Assembly: GCA_963693085.1 (NCBI GenBank)
Contig: OY856413.1
Location: forward strand, 468,938,379-469,002,378
Origin: Alisma plantago-aquatica
Taxonomy: Eukaryota > Streptophyta > Magnoliopsida > Alismatales > Alismataceae
Length of the DNA: 64,000 nt
Reading direction: 5' to 3'
The translations under genes and the position numbers were made by a program. Below the pieces are notes generated by a model. The model worked only from the letters and a program-made list of their open reading frames with translations. It searched no databases and was not told the DNA's origin. Positions 24,504 through 35,634 of this stretch are shown here, in pieces. How positions within the stretch are numbered: position 1 is the first letter of the stretch; every line of letters starts with the position of its first letter.

Positions 24504-25756
24504 ATTCTACTCTTCTGAAGTTGGTGTGTGAGATTCCCCAAACTCAGGATGAGGTCCCCTTGCTCTCAATTTGACCCCATGTACCTCTGGTTTGCTCCAG
24601 TTTCCATGGATCTACAACAGATCAGACCTTCTCAGCTCTCCCTACTCTCGCCTCCCCTTGGCAATTGGCGTGCATGCGTGAGCCCGACAGGTTTGGGAGG
24701 AGCTACTTGTACCCTCACCCACCACCTGAGAGCCCAGGCTGGTGATGTCAACCAATAGGGTTGACTCACCCAAGAGCGCTCAATTCATGAATAGAAGGAT
24801 CGAAGGAAGGGGATGACCTAGTGTAGAAAGACACTCCTACCCTTAGCTTGTCCATTGTAAGGAAGGGGTATTGATGGGTTTTCGTTGGGAACTTCAGGCA
24901 TGGATCCGCTATATTGAGTCACTAACATGGCACACAATCGTTGGCCCAATCAATATCCACATGGACTCGAGTGTATTAAGGTAATCACTGTTGTGGCATC
25001 TTTTGATTGGTCTATAATTGATTCAATTGCGAAAATTTTACTAATAAATTGGTAACTCAGATAAAGACATGTTATATATGAAAATTGATCAAAAAAATCC
25101 ATGGAATCTAATAAAAATATAATTGAGGTCTGAAACTATTTGTAGTTTGAAAAGCACATAAAGTTGCTACTTTTAATGTAGTTATGAATAAGAAACCCTA
25201 ATTTTTATGTTGATGGGTTTTAATGATATTCTTTGGATAATCTAAGTCAATTCTGACCTAAAAGGAAGTTTTAGATCTAAAAAGATGATCCTTGTGCTCA
25301 ATTGCCTAATTTAGGGTTTTATATGTTTAATGTGCATTAATGGGCTTATAAACCCTAATCTAGGTGTTAATGGTTTTTAATGAGATGAACTTTGAAATCC
25401 TTTGTATAAAAGTGATATTAGATTAATCCTAAGCCTAATTGATGATAAAGAAGGTTTTAATGTGAACAAGTGAATAATTAGGGTTCTGAACCTAGAAAAG
25501 CTATTTTAGGATTTTATGGACATAAAAGAGAAAAGTTGTAAATAGATCTAAAGGAACCCTAATGAAACCCTAATTTAGATTAGAAACCCTAGAAAGTAAT
25601 TCCAAGTCAATAAAGTAAGATTCTTGATGAGTATATAGTAAATAGGTTGCATATGCTTTTTAGGATTTTGTGCTTTTGTGTGGTTGACTTGCTTGCTTGG
25701 ATTGGATTGCTTGATTGATTGGATGGTTCTTATTTCTTATGAAATATCCTGATCAG

Positions 25757-26262
25757 GTATGTGGTTATTTATGAGTACACACTTTAGTTTCCCGGCATTT
25801 TCCCGATGATTTATCGATTGAAATGGAAATAAACTGCTTGGATGGTTTATTTTTTGTAGTCTTTAAAGTGAATATGATTATCACAATTTAAGTATATATA
25901 TGACTTGTTCAAACTTACATACCACTTCTGGATGTATGATAAGAAACCAAGCCTTGGAGGGAAGGTCAAGGTGGTCAAGCCCAGGAGGGAAGATCACATG
26001 GCACCCAGAGAGGTGACCCCAGGTACCAAGCTCAAGATGGAGAAGGTGGCCTTAAAGTTACTTGCAAGGACTTAACCTTAGAGAGGGTATCCCAGAGGAT
26101 GAGTAAAAGCAGTTGAGAAGTCATATTGAAAATGTAATCTTGCATTGTTAACAACTATTTGATGTGATTATGTTGTTAGAAAATATGTGCAATATTTTGG
26201 TTGTCACCACATATCGTTGTATTCATTTATACTAATCGACGTATTGTTTGTCGGCATTTTAG
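25757..26262 (+). other. Candidate leader intron in element B LTR
   Basis: Donor CAG|GTATGTGG and acceptor TCGGCATTTTAG match those in A and D; the length is 506 bp. The sequence between them is considerably more diverged than the ends. Confidence 0.42.
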
Positions 26263-26550
26263 GATTATCTGAAATTGGGCAAATACTAAAATGGAATTTG
26301 TAAAGATTAAAGTTAATTCATAAAGGAGGATTTCGTTCGATAGAACTCTACTGAGGGTAGAAGTTTTAGTTTCCTAATTTTGAAAGGTATGTGAAAAGTA
26401 AATTTTTATTCCAGTTTAAAGGTTAGTCTTTCGTAGGATTTATTAATTGTTTTTTATTATTTGCAAAACCATTGATCCTGTTTTTGGGATAACACCACTG
26501 ACTTCATGGTCTCCCTTAATTGGGGGTTACCGGGAAGCGGGGTAGTTACA

Positions 26551-27580
26551 ATAGGATGGTCGTAGGAACTTATCAGATGTCAGACACAGATGTCTATGTC
26601 ATTGTCGCCCTCATGATGTGATGTGGAGTTGAAGGCCCTGACGATAGTTCACGTTCTTCATGAGGTAGTTCCGAATGATAATGTCTCATATTGGATCCCC
26701 TATCACGAACATTTGTGCATGGATTTGGGGACTCCATGGAGTCGAGGAGCCGAGGAGGTGATGTAGGTGGTCGACTTTTTAGTGGTCTAGAAGAGTTACA
26801 ACTCTGATCAAGATATGGACATCCACCGAGAGACAGAGGCACATGACTACATGCCTGTTGGACGGCTTCAGTTGTAGATGGTAGTGGAATAAGGAGAGGT
26901 TAGACAGTCGGTATCAGTTGCAGACAGAAGCAGAACAGGGAGAGTGGGTTGATGTTGAAGAGTCCTAGACATGATGTAGATTTAGAAGATTCCAACGTGT
27001 GTTCAGAAAGAGGCAGCAATTAAGGAGACATTGATATAGACAAAGACAAGCGAGTGTAGTTAGGAAGAGTCCAATAGTTAATAGATACATGGTTAGGGAC
27101 AAACACGAGTGTTGATGCTTAGACTGATAGAAGAGTAGATTACATTTGCGGCAAGGGATTGGTCCCAAACACCTGCACAATGAGGTTATTGATGCACCAT
27201 TATTAGTACAACATTGAAACTTTAAAAGCACTAAGAGATGTGATGATGAGCCAACTACTTTTCACAAGGATCATCAAGTCTAATTGGTCAACATTTTCCA
27301 AATCTCATTACTTCTATGAAAGCAAACACTACAAGGCTCCTTGTATATGTCGATGAGTTGCGTATTAGGCTTGACTTCCTACATGAAAAACTGAATCATT
27401 GTAACATTAATTTCTACGTATTGCATTTTATTATGGACATCAATGCATTGTACTTTATAACTGAATAACACTTGACAATAGTTCTTCTTGTATGGGTTGA
27501 CTACGCAAGCTAAGGTTAGAAAAATCTTTTACTAAAGTGTAACAACATAATGCATAAATAATTACATATGACATCACATG
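26551..27580. other. Unassigned DNA between element B and element D
   Basis: No convincing gene. A short minus-strand frame at 26594-26842 is Pro/Ser-rich and unrecognised. The stretch contains recurring GACAGA, GGAGAG and TAGAC patterns and looks like decayed repeat. It continues, after removal of element D, at 53651. Confidence 0.4.
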
Positions 27581-27585
27581 GTCTG
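27581..27585. repeat. Target-site duplication of element D, left copy (GTCTG)
   Basis: GTCTG directly precedes the TGTTACGACC edge of the left LTR and recurs at 53646-53650 directly after the right LTR. Confidence 0.93.
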
Positions 27586-27869
27586 TGTTACGACCCCACC
27601 TTTCGGTAACCCCCAATTAAGGGAGACCAAGAGGTTGAAGCCGCACCCATAAATTTTGGATCAAAGGTTCGACATATAACCAAAAACAATTATTAAATTC
27701 TAACAGACTATACTAAAAATTGGTAATAAAATTTTTGCATACCTTCAAAAAGTTTAGAATAAACTATACTTCTAACCACAGCTGAACTATTCTAACTAAT
27801 TCCTCCTTGTTCTTTAATTCTTGAATTCACAATGTGTCGCTTTACTATTTGTACTTTTGAGATTTGTAC

Positions 27870-28488
27870 CTAAATCGCCGACAAACAAAATGACGGTCAG
27901 CCGAAGCTGGTATGTGGAGGAAACAGATAATGTTCAACTATGTTAACAATATAATCATTCAATTAATCATTTAACAATCAAGATTACATTTTAATCCATA
28001 CAACTCAATCCATACATATTCTCGAACTCTGGGCTGTCCCTACAGTGGACATGGATACCACCTCTCTTTTAGGTAATAGAGTCGCATGGCACTACCTGAA
28101 GATAGCCCAATATCTAACTCAATGTGACTTGATGGTCCTACCTCAATGGTAGCCATGTACTAAGTCATCCATAGACCTGATGGACCTACCCAATAGGTAG
28201 CCATGTACTAGGTCATCCATAGCCCTGATGGACCTACCCAATAGGTAGCCATGTACTAGGTCTTTCTCTATCCTGATGGACCTACCCATAGGCAGCCATG
28301 TACTAGGTTAACTATAATGCCAAAGAGAGAACCAGGATCTGAGTTTGTAGGCATATACATTATGTGATAGACATAGTCACTTTATAATTGCAATATGAAC
28401 ATCCAAACAGTTTAGTTGCATTCAATGCGATTAAACATCCGGGAATCCATCGGGAAACTAGAGCGGTTATTCATAATTAACCACATAC
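27870..28488 (-). other. Candidate leader intron in element D 3' LTR
   Basis: On the minus strand, donor CAG|GTATGTGG at 28491-28481 and acceptor GGCGATTTAG ending at 27870; the length is 619 bp. It matches the candidate introns of A and B and is repeated at 50462-51080. The 48-bp tandem units lie inside it. Confidence 0.42.
28128..28317. repeat. Four tandem 48-bp units in element D LTR
   Basis: Units begin at about 28128, 28177, 28225 and 28273. Each contains TGATGG(A/T)CCTACC and GTAGCCATGTACTA, or a close variant. The CTACC and GGTAG parts are complementary, so each unit can form a small hairpin. A second set lies at about 50720-50909. Element A has diverged units at the equivalent place (8205-8330). 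Confidence 0.85.
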
Positions 28489-29884
28489 CTGATTTGGAAG
28501 TAGAATATCCAAATAATCAAACAGCCAGGCAACCAATCACCCCAACCAAACAGGCACAACAAGAAACCTGGAAAACATGTGCAATCTAATTACTCATATG
28601 TTCATCATGCACTTACTTTATTGATTTGGAATTCCCTCCTAGGGTGTGCCTAAGTTGAATTAGGGTTTTCCTTAACGTTCTTTATAGTCGTCTCTTAACC
28701 TTTACCTTTTAGGTCAACTAAACCCTAAAACACGATTTCCATGTTCTAAAACCCTAATTACTTAGTCATTCCTATCTAAGCCTCTTTATTACCAATATGG
28801 CTTTCGATTAGTTCTAACTTCATATTATACATAAGATTTCAAAATATATCTTATTAAAGTCATAAACACCTATATTAGAGTTTCTAGGTTTTTAAGTATA
28901 TCTTCACTCATATGAGACTTTAAAACATCCTTTTTTTTACATATTAAAACTTCATCTCATTAAGTTATCTATTCTAATGCTTCTTAATTAAACTTCAGAT
29001 CAATATGTCTTTGTTTATAATATTCATATTCTCAAAATAAGAGTCATGAAAGTCATATTACTCAACATTAGGGCTTTTAGGCCCATTATTGCACTTTCTT
29101 AGCCTTAGCACCCTAATTAAGCAAATCGTGGGGTTTTAAACTCAAATTGGATTCATACTATCCATTTTATGCCAAAAGGATAAATGTTGATTCATAATAC
29201 CAACTTAAGTAATTGAACTTATCCCTAATCAACATTTAGGGTTTTGATTACACTTAAACTATTAAAGTTACTATCTTTGTGTACTTTTCGAACTAGAAGA
29301 AAAACTAGTCTGTAATAGTATTTTTATTAGATTCTTCACATTCTCCTGATCAATTTTCATATTTTACTTGTCTTAATCGGAGTTACAGATCATTAACTAG
29401 GATTTTGATGATATTTACTTACTTTTGGCCAATGGTAGCGCGCCACGTCAGCCCCTTCATCTTCTTTTATTGCGATGCCCTATTTCTCTTTGGCTCACGG
29501 ATCCTGTTCCTGGGTCCATCTTCTCCCTGATCCGCGACCTGGCTCTTCTCCTGCCGTGATCCTGTGCGTTCTCTCCCACCCCCGCAGGTCCAGCCGCTTG
29601 CTGCCGCCTGGTGGCTCTCCGCGAGCAGCGCCCGCCCAAGATGCTTCCTCCACCGTCCTTCCTTCCTGCCAACCTACGAGAGATCCCCCAGCAGTAAGCT
29701 GAGATCAGACCATTGGGTCCTCGGTCCTCCGCTGGTGCTGCGTCCCCTGTTCCTCCGTAGGAACAGAGCAGCTGGAGACAGAAAGTATCTCACGCCCGCA
29801 TGGCCTGCAAAAGCAACGGGCAGAGGCAACGCCATGCCCCTGCGAAGATGGGTTCGATTTCTCTCTCGTTCTGGGATTTGTGTT

Positions 29885-29895
29885 CCTTATATAGG
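29885..29895 (-). promoter_or_regulatory. Probable TATA box of element D 3' LTR
   Basis: Minus strand reads CCTATATAAGG. It lies upstream, in minus orientation, of the GC-rich segment. The equivalent in the 5' LTR is at 52485-52494. Confidence 0.6.
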
Positions 29896-31053
29896 CATGG
29901 TTCCAGCGAATATTACCCTTCCGGTCTCCTGAACCAACTGGGATTTGGGTAAATCCCTTTCCCACATGGAAACATGGGAAACTATGGACCATTGGGTTCA
30001 TTTTCCTCTCCCACATCTAATGAATCGATCCTCAAATTCGCACAGGGATTGTGCTTCGAGCAAAACGATCGGGAAAACTTTCCTTTACTATTTCCTTTTC
30101 TGATCCCAAATGAAGAGCAGCCACTGCTAGATCAAAATCCAACGGCTATCGGGCCATGCATTAGAACAAATATTTCTGACCATATTGAATAAACGTGACA
30201 TTAAATAAATCATGTTCACTTTAGGAAACTTGTGAAAATCACAACTCATTATTCCTTTATGCTTTTTCCACCAAATTTTAGAGGAAGCTTTGGGTCGACA
30301 TCATCTACATGTGTACCAAATTGGAGACACAAATTCCAAAGAAAAATGGTGTTTTCTTCATAAGCAAGCTATCTTTTAAATTAAGCCAATTTAATTTAGT
30401 ATTTCCTCTTTCTTTGCCATTAAATTGTTATTTTGAATTCCTTGAACCTCAAGGAACCTTAATGGCTCGAAATCCCATCTTGGGAATATTCCTTAGCCTT
30501 TTACTTATCCTTTATCTATTTTCTCTTTCTTCTTATTCATTTCATTATTAAAATATCTCTTTTCAAGGATTTCTCTTTATCTTTCTTTTTATTTTCCTCA
30601 TTGGCATCCTTTTTATTATTAGGAATCCTTTGGATATGAAAATCCATCAAGGACAACTCAATTATACTTATTTTCCATATTTAATCATTATTTTCATTTT
30701 CTTTCTTAATAAAGAAATACTTAGTGAAAATTTTTCTTTTCTTGTTGCCTTCTCTATGCAACTTTGGACTCCTTGGAACCAAAGGAACCGAAGAGGCACG
30801 AAATACCTCTTTGGATTTGACTTCTAGAGGTTTCCACATATTTCCTTTTCTTAATTATTCCATTATTCATTCACTAATTGAATTTTCTTGTTATTTGGGC
30901 CCAATAGCCAATAAAGCCCACAACACAACTATCAAGGCTATTGTAAATAAAATCCATGTATTCAAAACAAATTATACCATTCTTTGTTCAATTATCCTTA
31001 ATATGAGAAATTGCATTTCTCACCAATTGAACCCAAAAATTGGGGTTGTAACA

Positions 31054-31070
31054 TCCTTCCCCTCTTATAG
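31054..31070 (-). other. Element D polypurine tract
   Basis: Minus strand reads CTATAAGAGGGGAAGGA directly before the 3' LTR, the same tract as in A and B. Confidence 0.9.
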
Positions 31071-32862
31071 GAATTTTGTCCTCAAAATTCTATCAAGCAA
31101 ATAACCAATTCAGGATAAAACTTTTCCATGTCCATCATTGGCCCCTATGTGGCTTTACCATACTCATGGCACTTCCAAAGAACCTTTATCATCACATATT
31201 TATTTCTCTGAGTTCTTTCATCCTGGCGTCTATAAACTGCACAGGTGACTCAGGCCATGTCAGCCTCCCTTGGGGCTCACTAGGTTCTTTGCTCAGCACA
31301 TGGTCGGGGTACCTCACATAGTTCTCTAAATTGGATGCCTGAAACTCATCACACATTGCTTTATCCTGAGGGGTAAGATCCAGCAACCCATGTCAAAAGA
31401 ACCCATGCATCGGGGACTCAGCTCTCTTAGCTATAACTTAGAGGGGTCGGATTTTCATGTCACATATTCTCCCACAGTGAACTGCATGTCAGTCTACTTT
31501 GTATTTTCTCACGACTCACGTTGTCTCTAGGCTCCTTTCAGCCATTGCACGATCAAAGCGACTTCGTTTACACACACTGTGGTCCTTTTCTAACCATCAC
31601 GTGGTCCTTTCACCAACATCACCTTACTGAAGTGGTGACCGACACAACCTCCCTTACAGAGCTTCTTTAACACCCAATACTGGCGATGGTGGGTATCATC
31701 ACATTTTTCATAGGACAATAACTGTCTCTAGATATCACCCTGAACGAGCACATATGCCCTCATCAGACCCTTTAGTCTGGATCATACTAACCATTAGTTA
31801 GAGGTGATAAACTGTATTAACATTGAGTTCTTCATGTACCTACTTCAACTTTATGGAAGTGAACCTTTAGGTCAAACTCAAGAACCTTTGGACTCACATC
31901 ATGGTGTAGTTGAACCATCTCTCTCATGAGTAGTTCAACTAGATCTATCCCTTGACAGAACTCTTTCTCTCTCATGTCATCTGGGTAAGATGATCTACCA
32001 TACCCCATATCACATCTCAACCTTCCTTGGTCTAGGGGAGACTTACAACATCCACAGTGATGAACTCCCATTCCCTCTCAGGGACTCTTTTATTCTCTAT
32101 ATCGATACACTTGGTTATTGGGGTTCGTCCCTTACCTCCTGGCTTGCATGGCTATATACCACATGCAACTTCATCTTAAGCATCCAAAGTGCTATTATCA
32201 TTTACTATCTTGGTAGAACCACAGTGTATGGTGATCTTCAATCATGATTTCTTGTATTTCATGATTCCTCAAGATTGATTCCTCCGAAACCCTAAACCAC
32301 TCTAGTCGGGGTTTCATCACCTTCTTTTCCAAAGAAGTGCATTTGAGGTTCTACTACCATCCTTTCATTGCATCAAGGACTAGACTGGCTAACCAAAAAA
32401 CCCTTAACTTTTCAACGTATCTTGTTACATCTGAGTGTTATCCAAACACCTCTCCTTTTCAAACTTAGGGTTAGCCAAACAACCTCTTCTAGCTTCTAGT
32501 CAAACAAGTCAGATGTATCTCAACCAGAGCATCCTTTACCACTTCACATCCTTAGGTATTAGGTAACGTTGAAGACATACACTTCCATGTATTTCACTTA
32601 TCATCGCACCTCAAACTCTATGTCTTATCTTCATTAAGAACACTCTTTGATTTTCCTCATCATGGTGATCAAACTCAACCTGGTATAACTTGTAAGTTCC
32701 ACATAGTGCATGATAAAACATCCTCATAAGGTGACTACCTCATTCCTCTTAGTGTTTGCAAACCATCCATGTATCATTCTCTTTACCGGTGTAGGTTATC
32801 TTCTCTATCCCCATCTCTCGTGGCAACGATCCAACCAACATCATCTCTTATCCCTGATGTAT
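31071..32862 (-). pseudogene. Element D 3' pol remnant: integrase and chromodomain
   Basis: On the minus strand a 64-codon open stretch (31386-31192) reads LTPQDKAMCDEFQASNLENY, then VRYPDHVLSKEPSEPQG and SPVQFIDARMKELREIN, the standard segment between integrase and chromodomain in Tekay/Del elements. The chromodomain follows with KVLWKCHEYGKAT, then TAG (complement of 31145-31147) where Trp is expected, then MMDMEK. An integrase core relic, WEFITVDVVSLP then TKEG, lies at about 32075-31985. It is homologous to the segment of A at about 11430-13212. Broken off on the right by the CACTA insertion. Confidence 0.82.
32860..32862. repeat. CACTA target-site duplication, left (TAT)
   Basis: TAT precedes the CACTACTACAG terminus and recurs at 39720-39722. 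A 3-bp duplication is the hallmark of CACTA (En/Spm) transposases. Confidence 0.85.
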
Positions 32863-33235
32863 CACTACTACAGAAATAGCATTCAGTGTCGCTTTTCTGG
32901 GCGTCGGTTATTAAGGAAAACCGACGCCTAACATATAAGGCGTCGGTTGTTTAATAAAACCGACGTCTATATTCAAAGACCAGCCAGACACGGGTACCGC
33001 TTTGTATTAAGCGTCGGTTTTTTTATAAACAACCGACGCTTAAAGTCGCCCGCGAAATCCATTTTTCGATAAAAAAATAGTGTCATTTTCAGCGTCAGTT
33101 ATCCCTCTCTAACCGACACTGAAGGTGGTTCCCGCCAAAAATTTCCATGAAAATATCGTCCAATTGGACGTCGGTTGTTTCAACCAACCGACGCTAAAGC
33201 TGTGTAGGCGTCGGTTGTTGTAAACAACCGACGTG
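32863..33235. repeat. CACTA left terminal and subterminal repeats
   Basis: After the 13-bp perfect terminus come six hairpin-like units, each a GCGTCGGTT (or variant) followed 5-12 bases later by AACCGACGC (or variant), at about 32897, 32938, 33008, 33090, 33168 and 33207. In En/Spm elements such arrays bind TNPA and silence or activate the ends. Confidence 0.9.
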
Positions 33236-33244
33236 ATTTGGGAA

Positions 33245-33585
33245 CTTATAACCCCCCGCGATCGCCCGACTCTTCCCCTTTCTTCTGTTTCATTGCTACC
33301 CTATTGCGGCGATTTTCCCTGTTGCGGCGACTTTCCGGCGCTTCTCTGCTGCTGCTGCTCTCCGTCGCTTCTCTCCGGCGCCCCATCTCCGGCGTCCTTC
33401 TTCTCCGACGCCCTTCTTCTCCGCCTCCCCTGCTACTGCTGCTGTCCGCTCGTCGCCGCCGGTCGTTGCCCACCGCCCCTGCTCTCCTCTAGTCGTCGCC
33501 GCCAGTAGAAGCAGCTACGGTGCTGTCGTCGTCACCTCCGCCCCCGCCGGTAGAAGCAGCTTTACTCGTGCTGTCCTCGTGCAAG
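33245..33585 (+). other. Probable 5' untranslated exon of the CACTA gene
   Basis: A GC-rich, pyrimidine-rich segment full of CCG and CTCC, bordered on the right by CGTGCAAG|GTAACC, which fits a splice donor. The first possible coding exon follows an acceptor at 35633-35634 (TTTTCAG|ATG). A TATAA-like string lies at about 33246. Frames inside (for example 33238-33492) look incidental because they are made of CCG/CTT repeats. Inferred from context only. Confidence 0.5.
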
Positions 33586-33976
33586 GTAACCCACAAACCT
33601 TCACCACCTTTTTTGTCCTCTGCCTTGCTTTTCTCTATCGCCGCCAACCTAGAACTCAGGCAGGCAGCGCCTAAGTAGGTGCCAGGGCACACCTAGGGTC
33701 CCAAGCCCAGGTGTCCTGCCTAGATAGGCCTCTGGGCAGATGCTTGGGCGGCGCCAGGGCACGTCTAGGCTGCATGTCTAGTGGATTTTTTGCTAAAAGT
33801 TATTTACTGATGTGTTTATTTAATAATGTACTGATACATATGTGATATACCAATCTGATAGTCCATGATAGAACAAAACATAATGATGTTGACTGCAACT
33901 TTGTGTGTCATGCTATTCTTAATTAAGTGTATATTTACTTCATAATTGAATGTTTAAGTAAGTTATAGATATCTTG

Positions 33977-34122
33977 ATGATGAACTGTAATGCACACATG
34001 TGACATGTTTGGAATATAAATGATGAACTGTAATGCACACATGTTTAACTTATTTTATTGTTGAGTATATTGAGAATCCTAATCACCCTTCTTGCTTAAT
34101 GATGAACTGTAATGCACACATG
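33977..34122. repeat. Three copies of a ~23-bp motif in the CACTA 5' intron
   Basis: GATGAACTGTAATGCACACA followed by TGT occurs at about 33979, 34021 and 34100, each preceded by AATGAT- or GATGAT-like sequence. It lies just upstream of the triplicated foldback unit. Confidence 0.75.
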
Positions 34123-34249
34123 TGAATGCTTGGAATTTAAATGATGAACTTTTCCCTAAATTGCCAATCATGCTTTTAAAGACATCAATAATCACCCTAA
34201 TTTGAAGAACTAGGATTTTAGGTATAAGAATGACAACACATTATTTGTT

Positions 34250-35512
34250 GGCCTAGAAACCCGTCCAAGATTTACTCATTAGGAGTAAATCTTGGATAGT
34301 CTCCGGTTTGGGACTGTTCTTGAACACCTAATCTCACTTAGGATGTAAGTGTATAATGTGTATTGAGTTTTCGAGAAAATTTTGGTAGCATTTCCCCATT
34401 TGTTCTCTAAGTACATATGTACTTAGAGAACAGTGGGGAAATGCTGCCGAAATTTTCTTGAAAACCCAATACACATTATACACTTACTAGTGAGATTAGG
34501 TGTTCAAGGATGGGATAGGTGGTACACATTTATTATATATAAGAATGACATCACATGTGTTTGTTGGCCTAGAATGTGAACAATCATTGTTTTTTATATT
34601 GCTTGTACATTGATATAAATTAGAATGAACAATCACTAAATTATATATTGTTTGTATGGAGTCCGGCTTCATTGTAGATATCTATTATTGTGTTTGTTGG
34701 CCTAGAAACCCGTCCAAGATTTACTCATTAGGAGTAAATCTTGGATAGTCCCCGGTTTGGGACTATTCTTGAACACCTAATCTCACTTAGGATGTAAGTG
34801 TATAATGTGTATTGAGTTTTCGAGAAAATTTTGGTAGCATTTCCCCGTTTGTTCTCTAAGTACATATGTACTTAGAGAACAGCGGGGAAATGCTGCCGAA
34901 ATTTTCTTGAAAACCCAATACACATTATACACTTACTAGTGAGATTAGGTGTTCAAGGATGGGATAGGTGGTACACATTTATTATATATAAGAATGACAT
35001 CACATGTGTTTGTTGGCCTAGAATGTGAACAATCATTGTTTTTTATATTACTTGTACATTGATATAAATTAGAATGAACAATCACTAAATTATATACTGT
35101 TTGTATGGAGTCCGGCTTCATTGTAGATATCTATTATTGTGTTTGTTGGCCTAGAAACCCGTCCAAGATTTACTCATTAGGAGTAAATCTTGGATAGTCC
35201 CCGGTTTGGGACTGTTCTTGAACACCTAATCTCACTTAGGATGTAAGTGTATAATGTGTATTGAGTTTTCGAGAAAATTTTGGTAGCATTTCCCCGTTTG
35301 TTCTCTAAGTACATATGTACTTAGAGAACAGCGGGGAAATGCTGCCGAAATTTTCTTGAAAACCCAATACACATTATACACTTACTAGTGAGATTAGGTG
35401 TTCAAGGATGGGATAGGTGGTACACATTTATTATATATAAGAATGACATCACATGTGTTTGTTGGCCTAGAATGTGAACAATCATTGTTTTTTATATTAC
35501 TTGTACATTGAA
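34250..35512. repeat. Tandem 450-bp foldback units (2.8 copies) in CACTA intron
   Basis: Units start at 34251, 34700 and 35150 (periods 449 and 450); the third stops at about 35512. Each begins with a 13-bp stem (CCAAGATTTACTC...GAGTAAATCTTGG) followed by a 188-bp near-perfect inverted repeat centred on GTACATATGTAC (34320-34507, 34769-34956, 35218-35405). Several stem mismatches would be G-U pairs in RNA. The units are nearly identical, so the amplification is recent. They lie in the probable intron between 33586 and 35634. Confidence 0.92.
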
Positions 35513-35634
35513 GGATTGCTAATTGATAAAAGATCACAATTTTAGAGACATGTATGTTTATACAAATGCTAAATGTTTTCCTTATTCTAGTTGATACAAA
35601 TGCTAAATGTTTTCCTTTTTAATGAAATTTTCAG

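Larger units (their letters stand above)
20513..26550 (+). mobile_element. Element B: Tekay-like chromovirus, 3' half with 3' LTR
   Basis: Plus-strand Tekay-like copy related to A and D. It has the second half of the internal region, a polypurine tract at 23378-23390 and a 3' LTR. The 5' half is absent: the sequence starts mid-pol right after element C, so C may have inserted into B, with the rest lying left of the window. Alternatively, B is a truncated relic. No target duplication can be tested. Confidence 0.75.
23391..26550 (+). repeat. Element B 3' LTR (~3,160 bp)
   Basis: Starts TATTACAACC right after the polypurine tract (the expected TG is changed to TA) and ends GTTACA. It has a 409-bp repeat at 23646-24054 that also occurs at 53884, a TATA box near 24491, telomere-like motifs at about 25192-25600 and the conserved splice-site pair at 25757/26262. 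It ends with the CTCCCTTAATTGGGGGTTAC block shared with A and D. Confidence 0.82.
27586..31053 (-). repeat. Element D 3' LTR (left on plus strand, 3,468 bp)
   Basis: Plus-strand start TGTTACGACC, end GTAACA. Reading on the minus strand it has a TATA box near 29890, a GC-rich segment at about 29450-29880, telomere-like motifs at about 28650-29240, the conserved splice-site pair at 28488/27870 and four tandem 48-bp units at 28128-28317. It differs from 50178-53645 by scattered substitutions only, as far as I can see. Confidence 0.93.

Noticed and set aside
33238..33508. Frames rich in Ser, Leu, Pro and Arg near the CACTA left arm.
   Set aside because: They consist of CCG and CTT runs in a probable 5' untranslated exon, are open on both strands, and have no domain.
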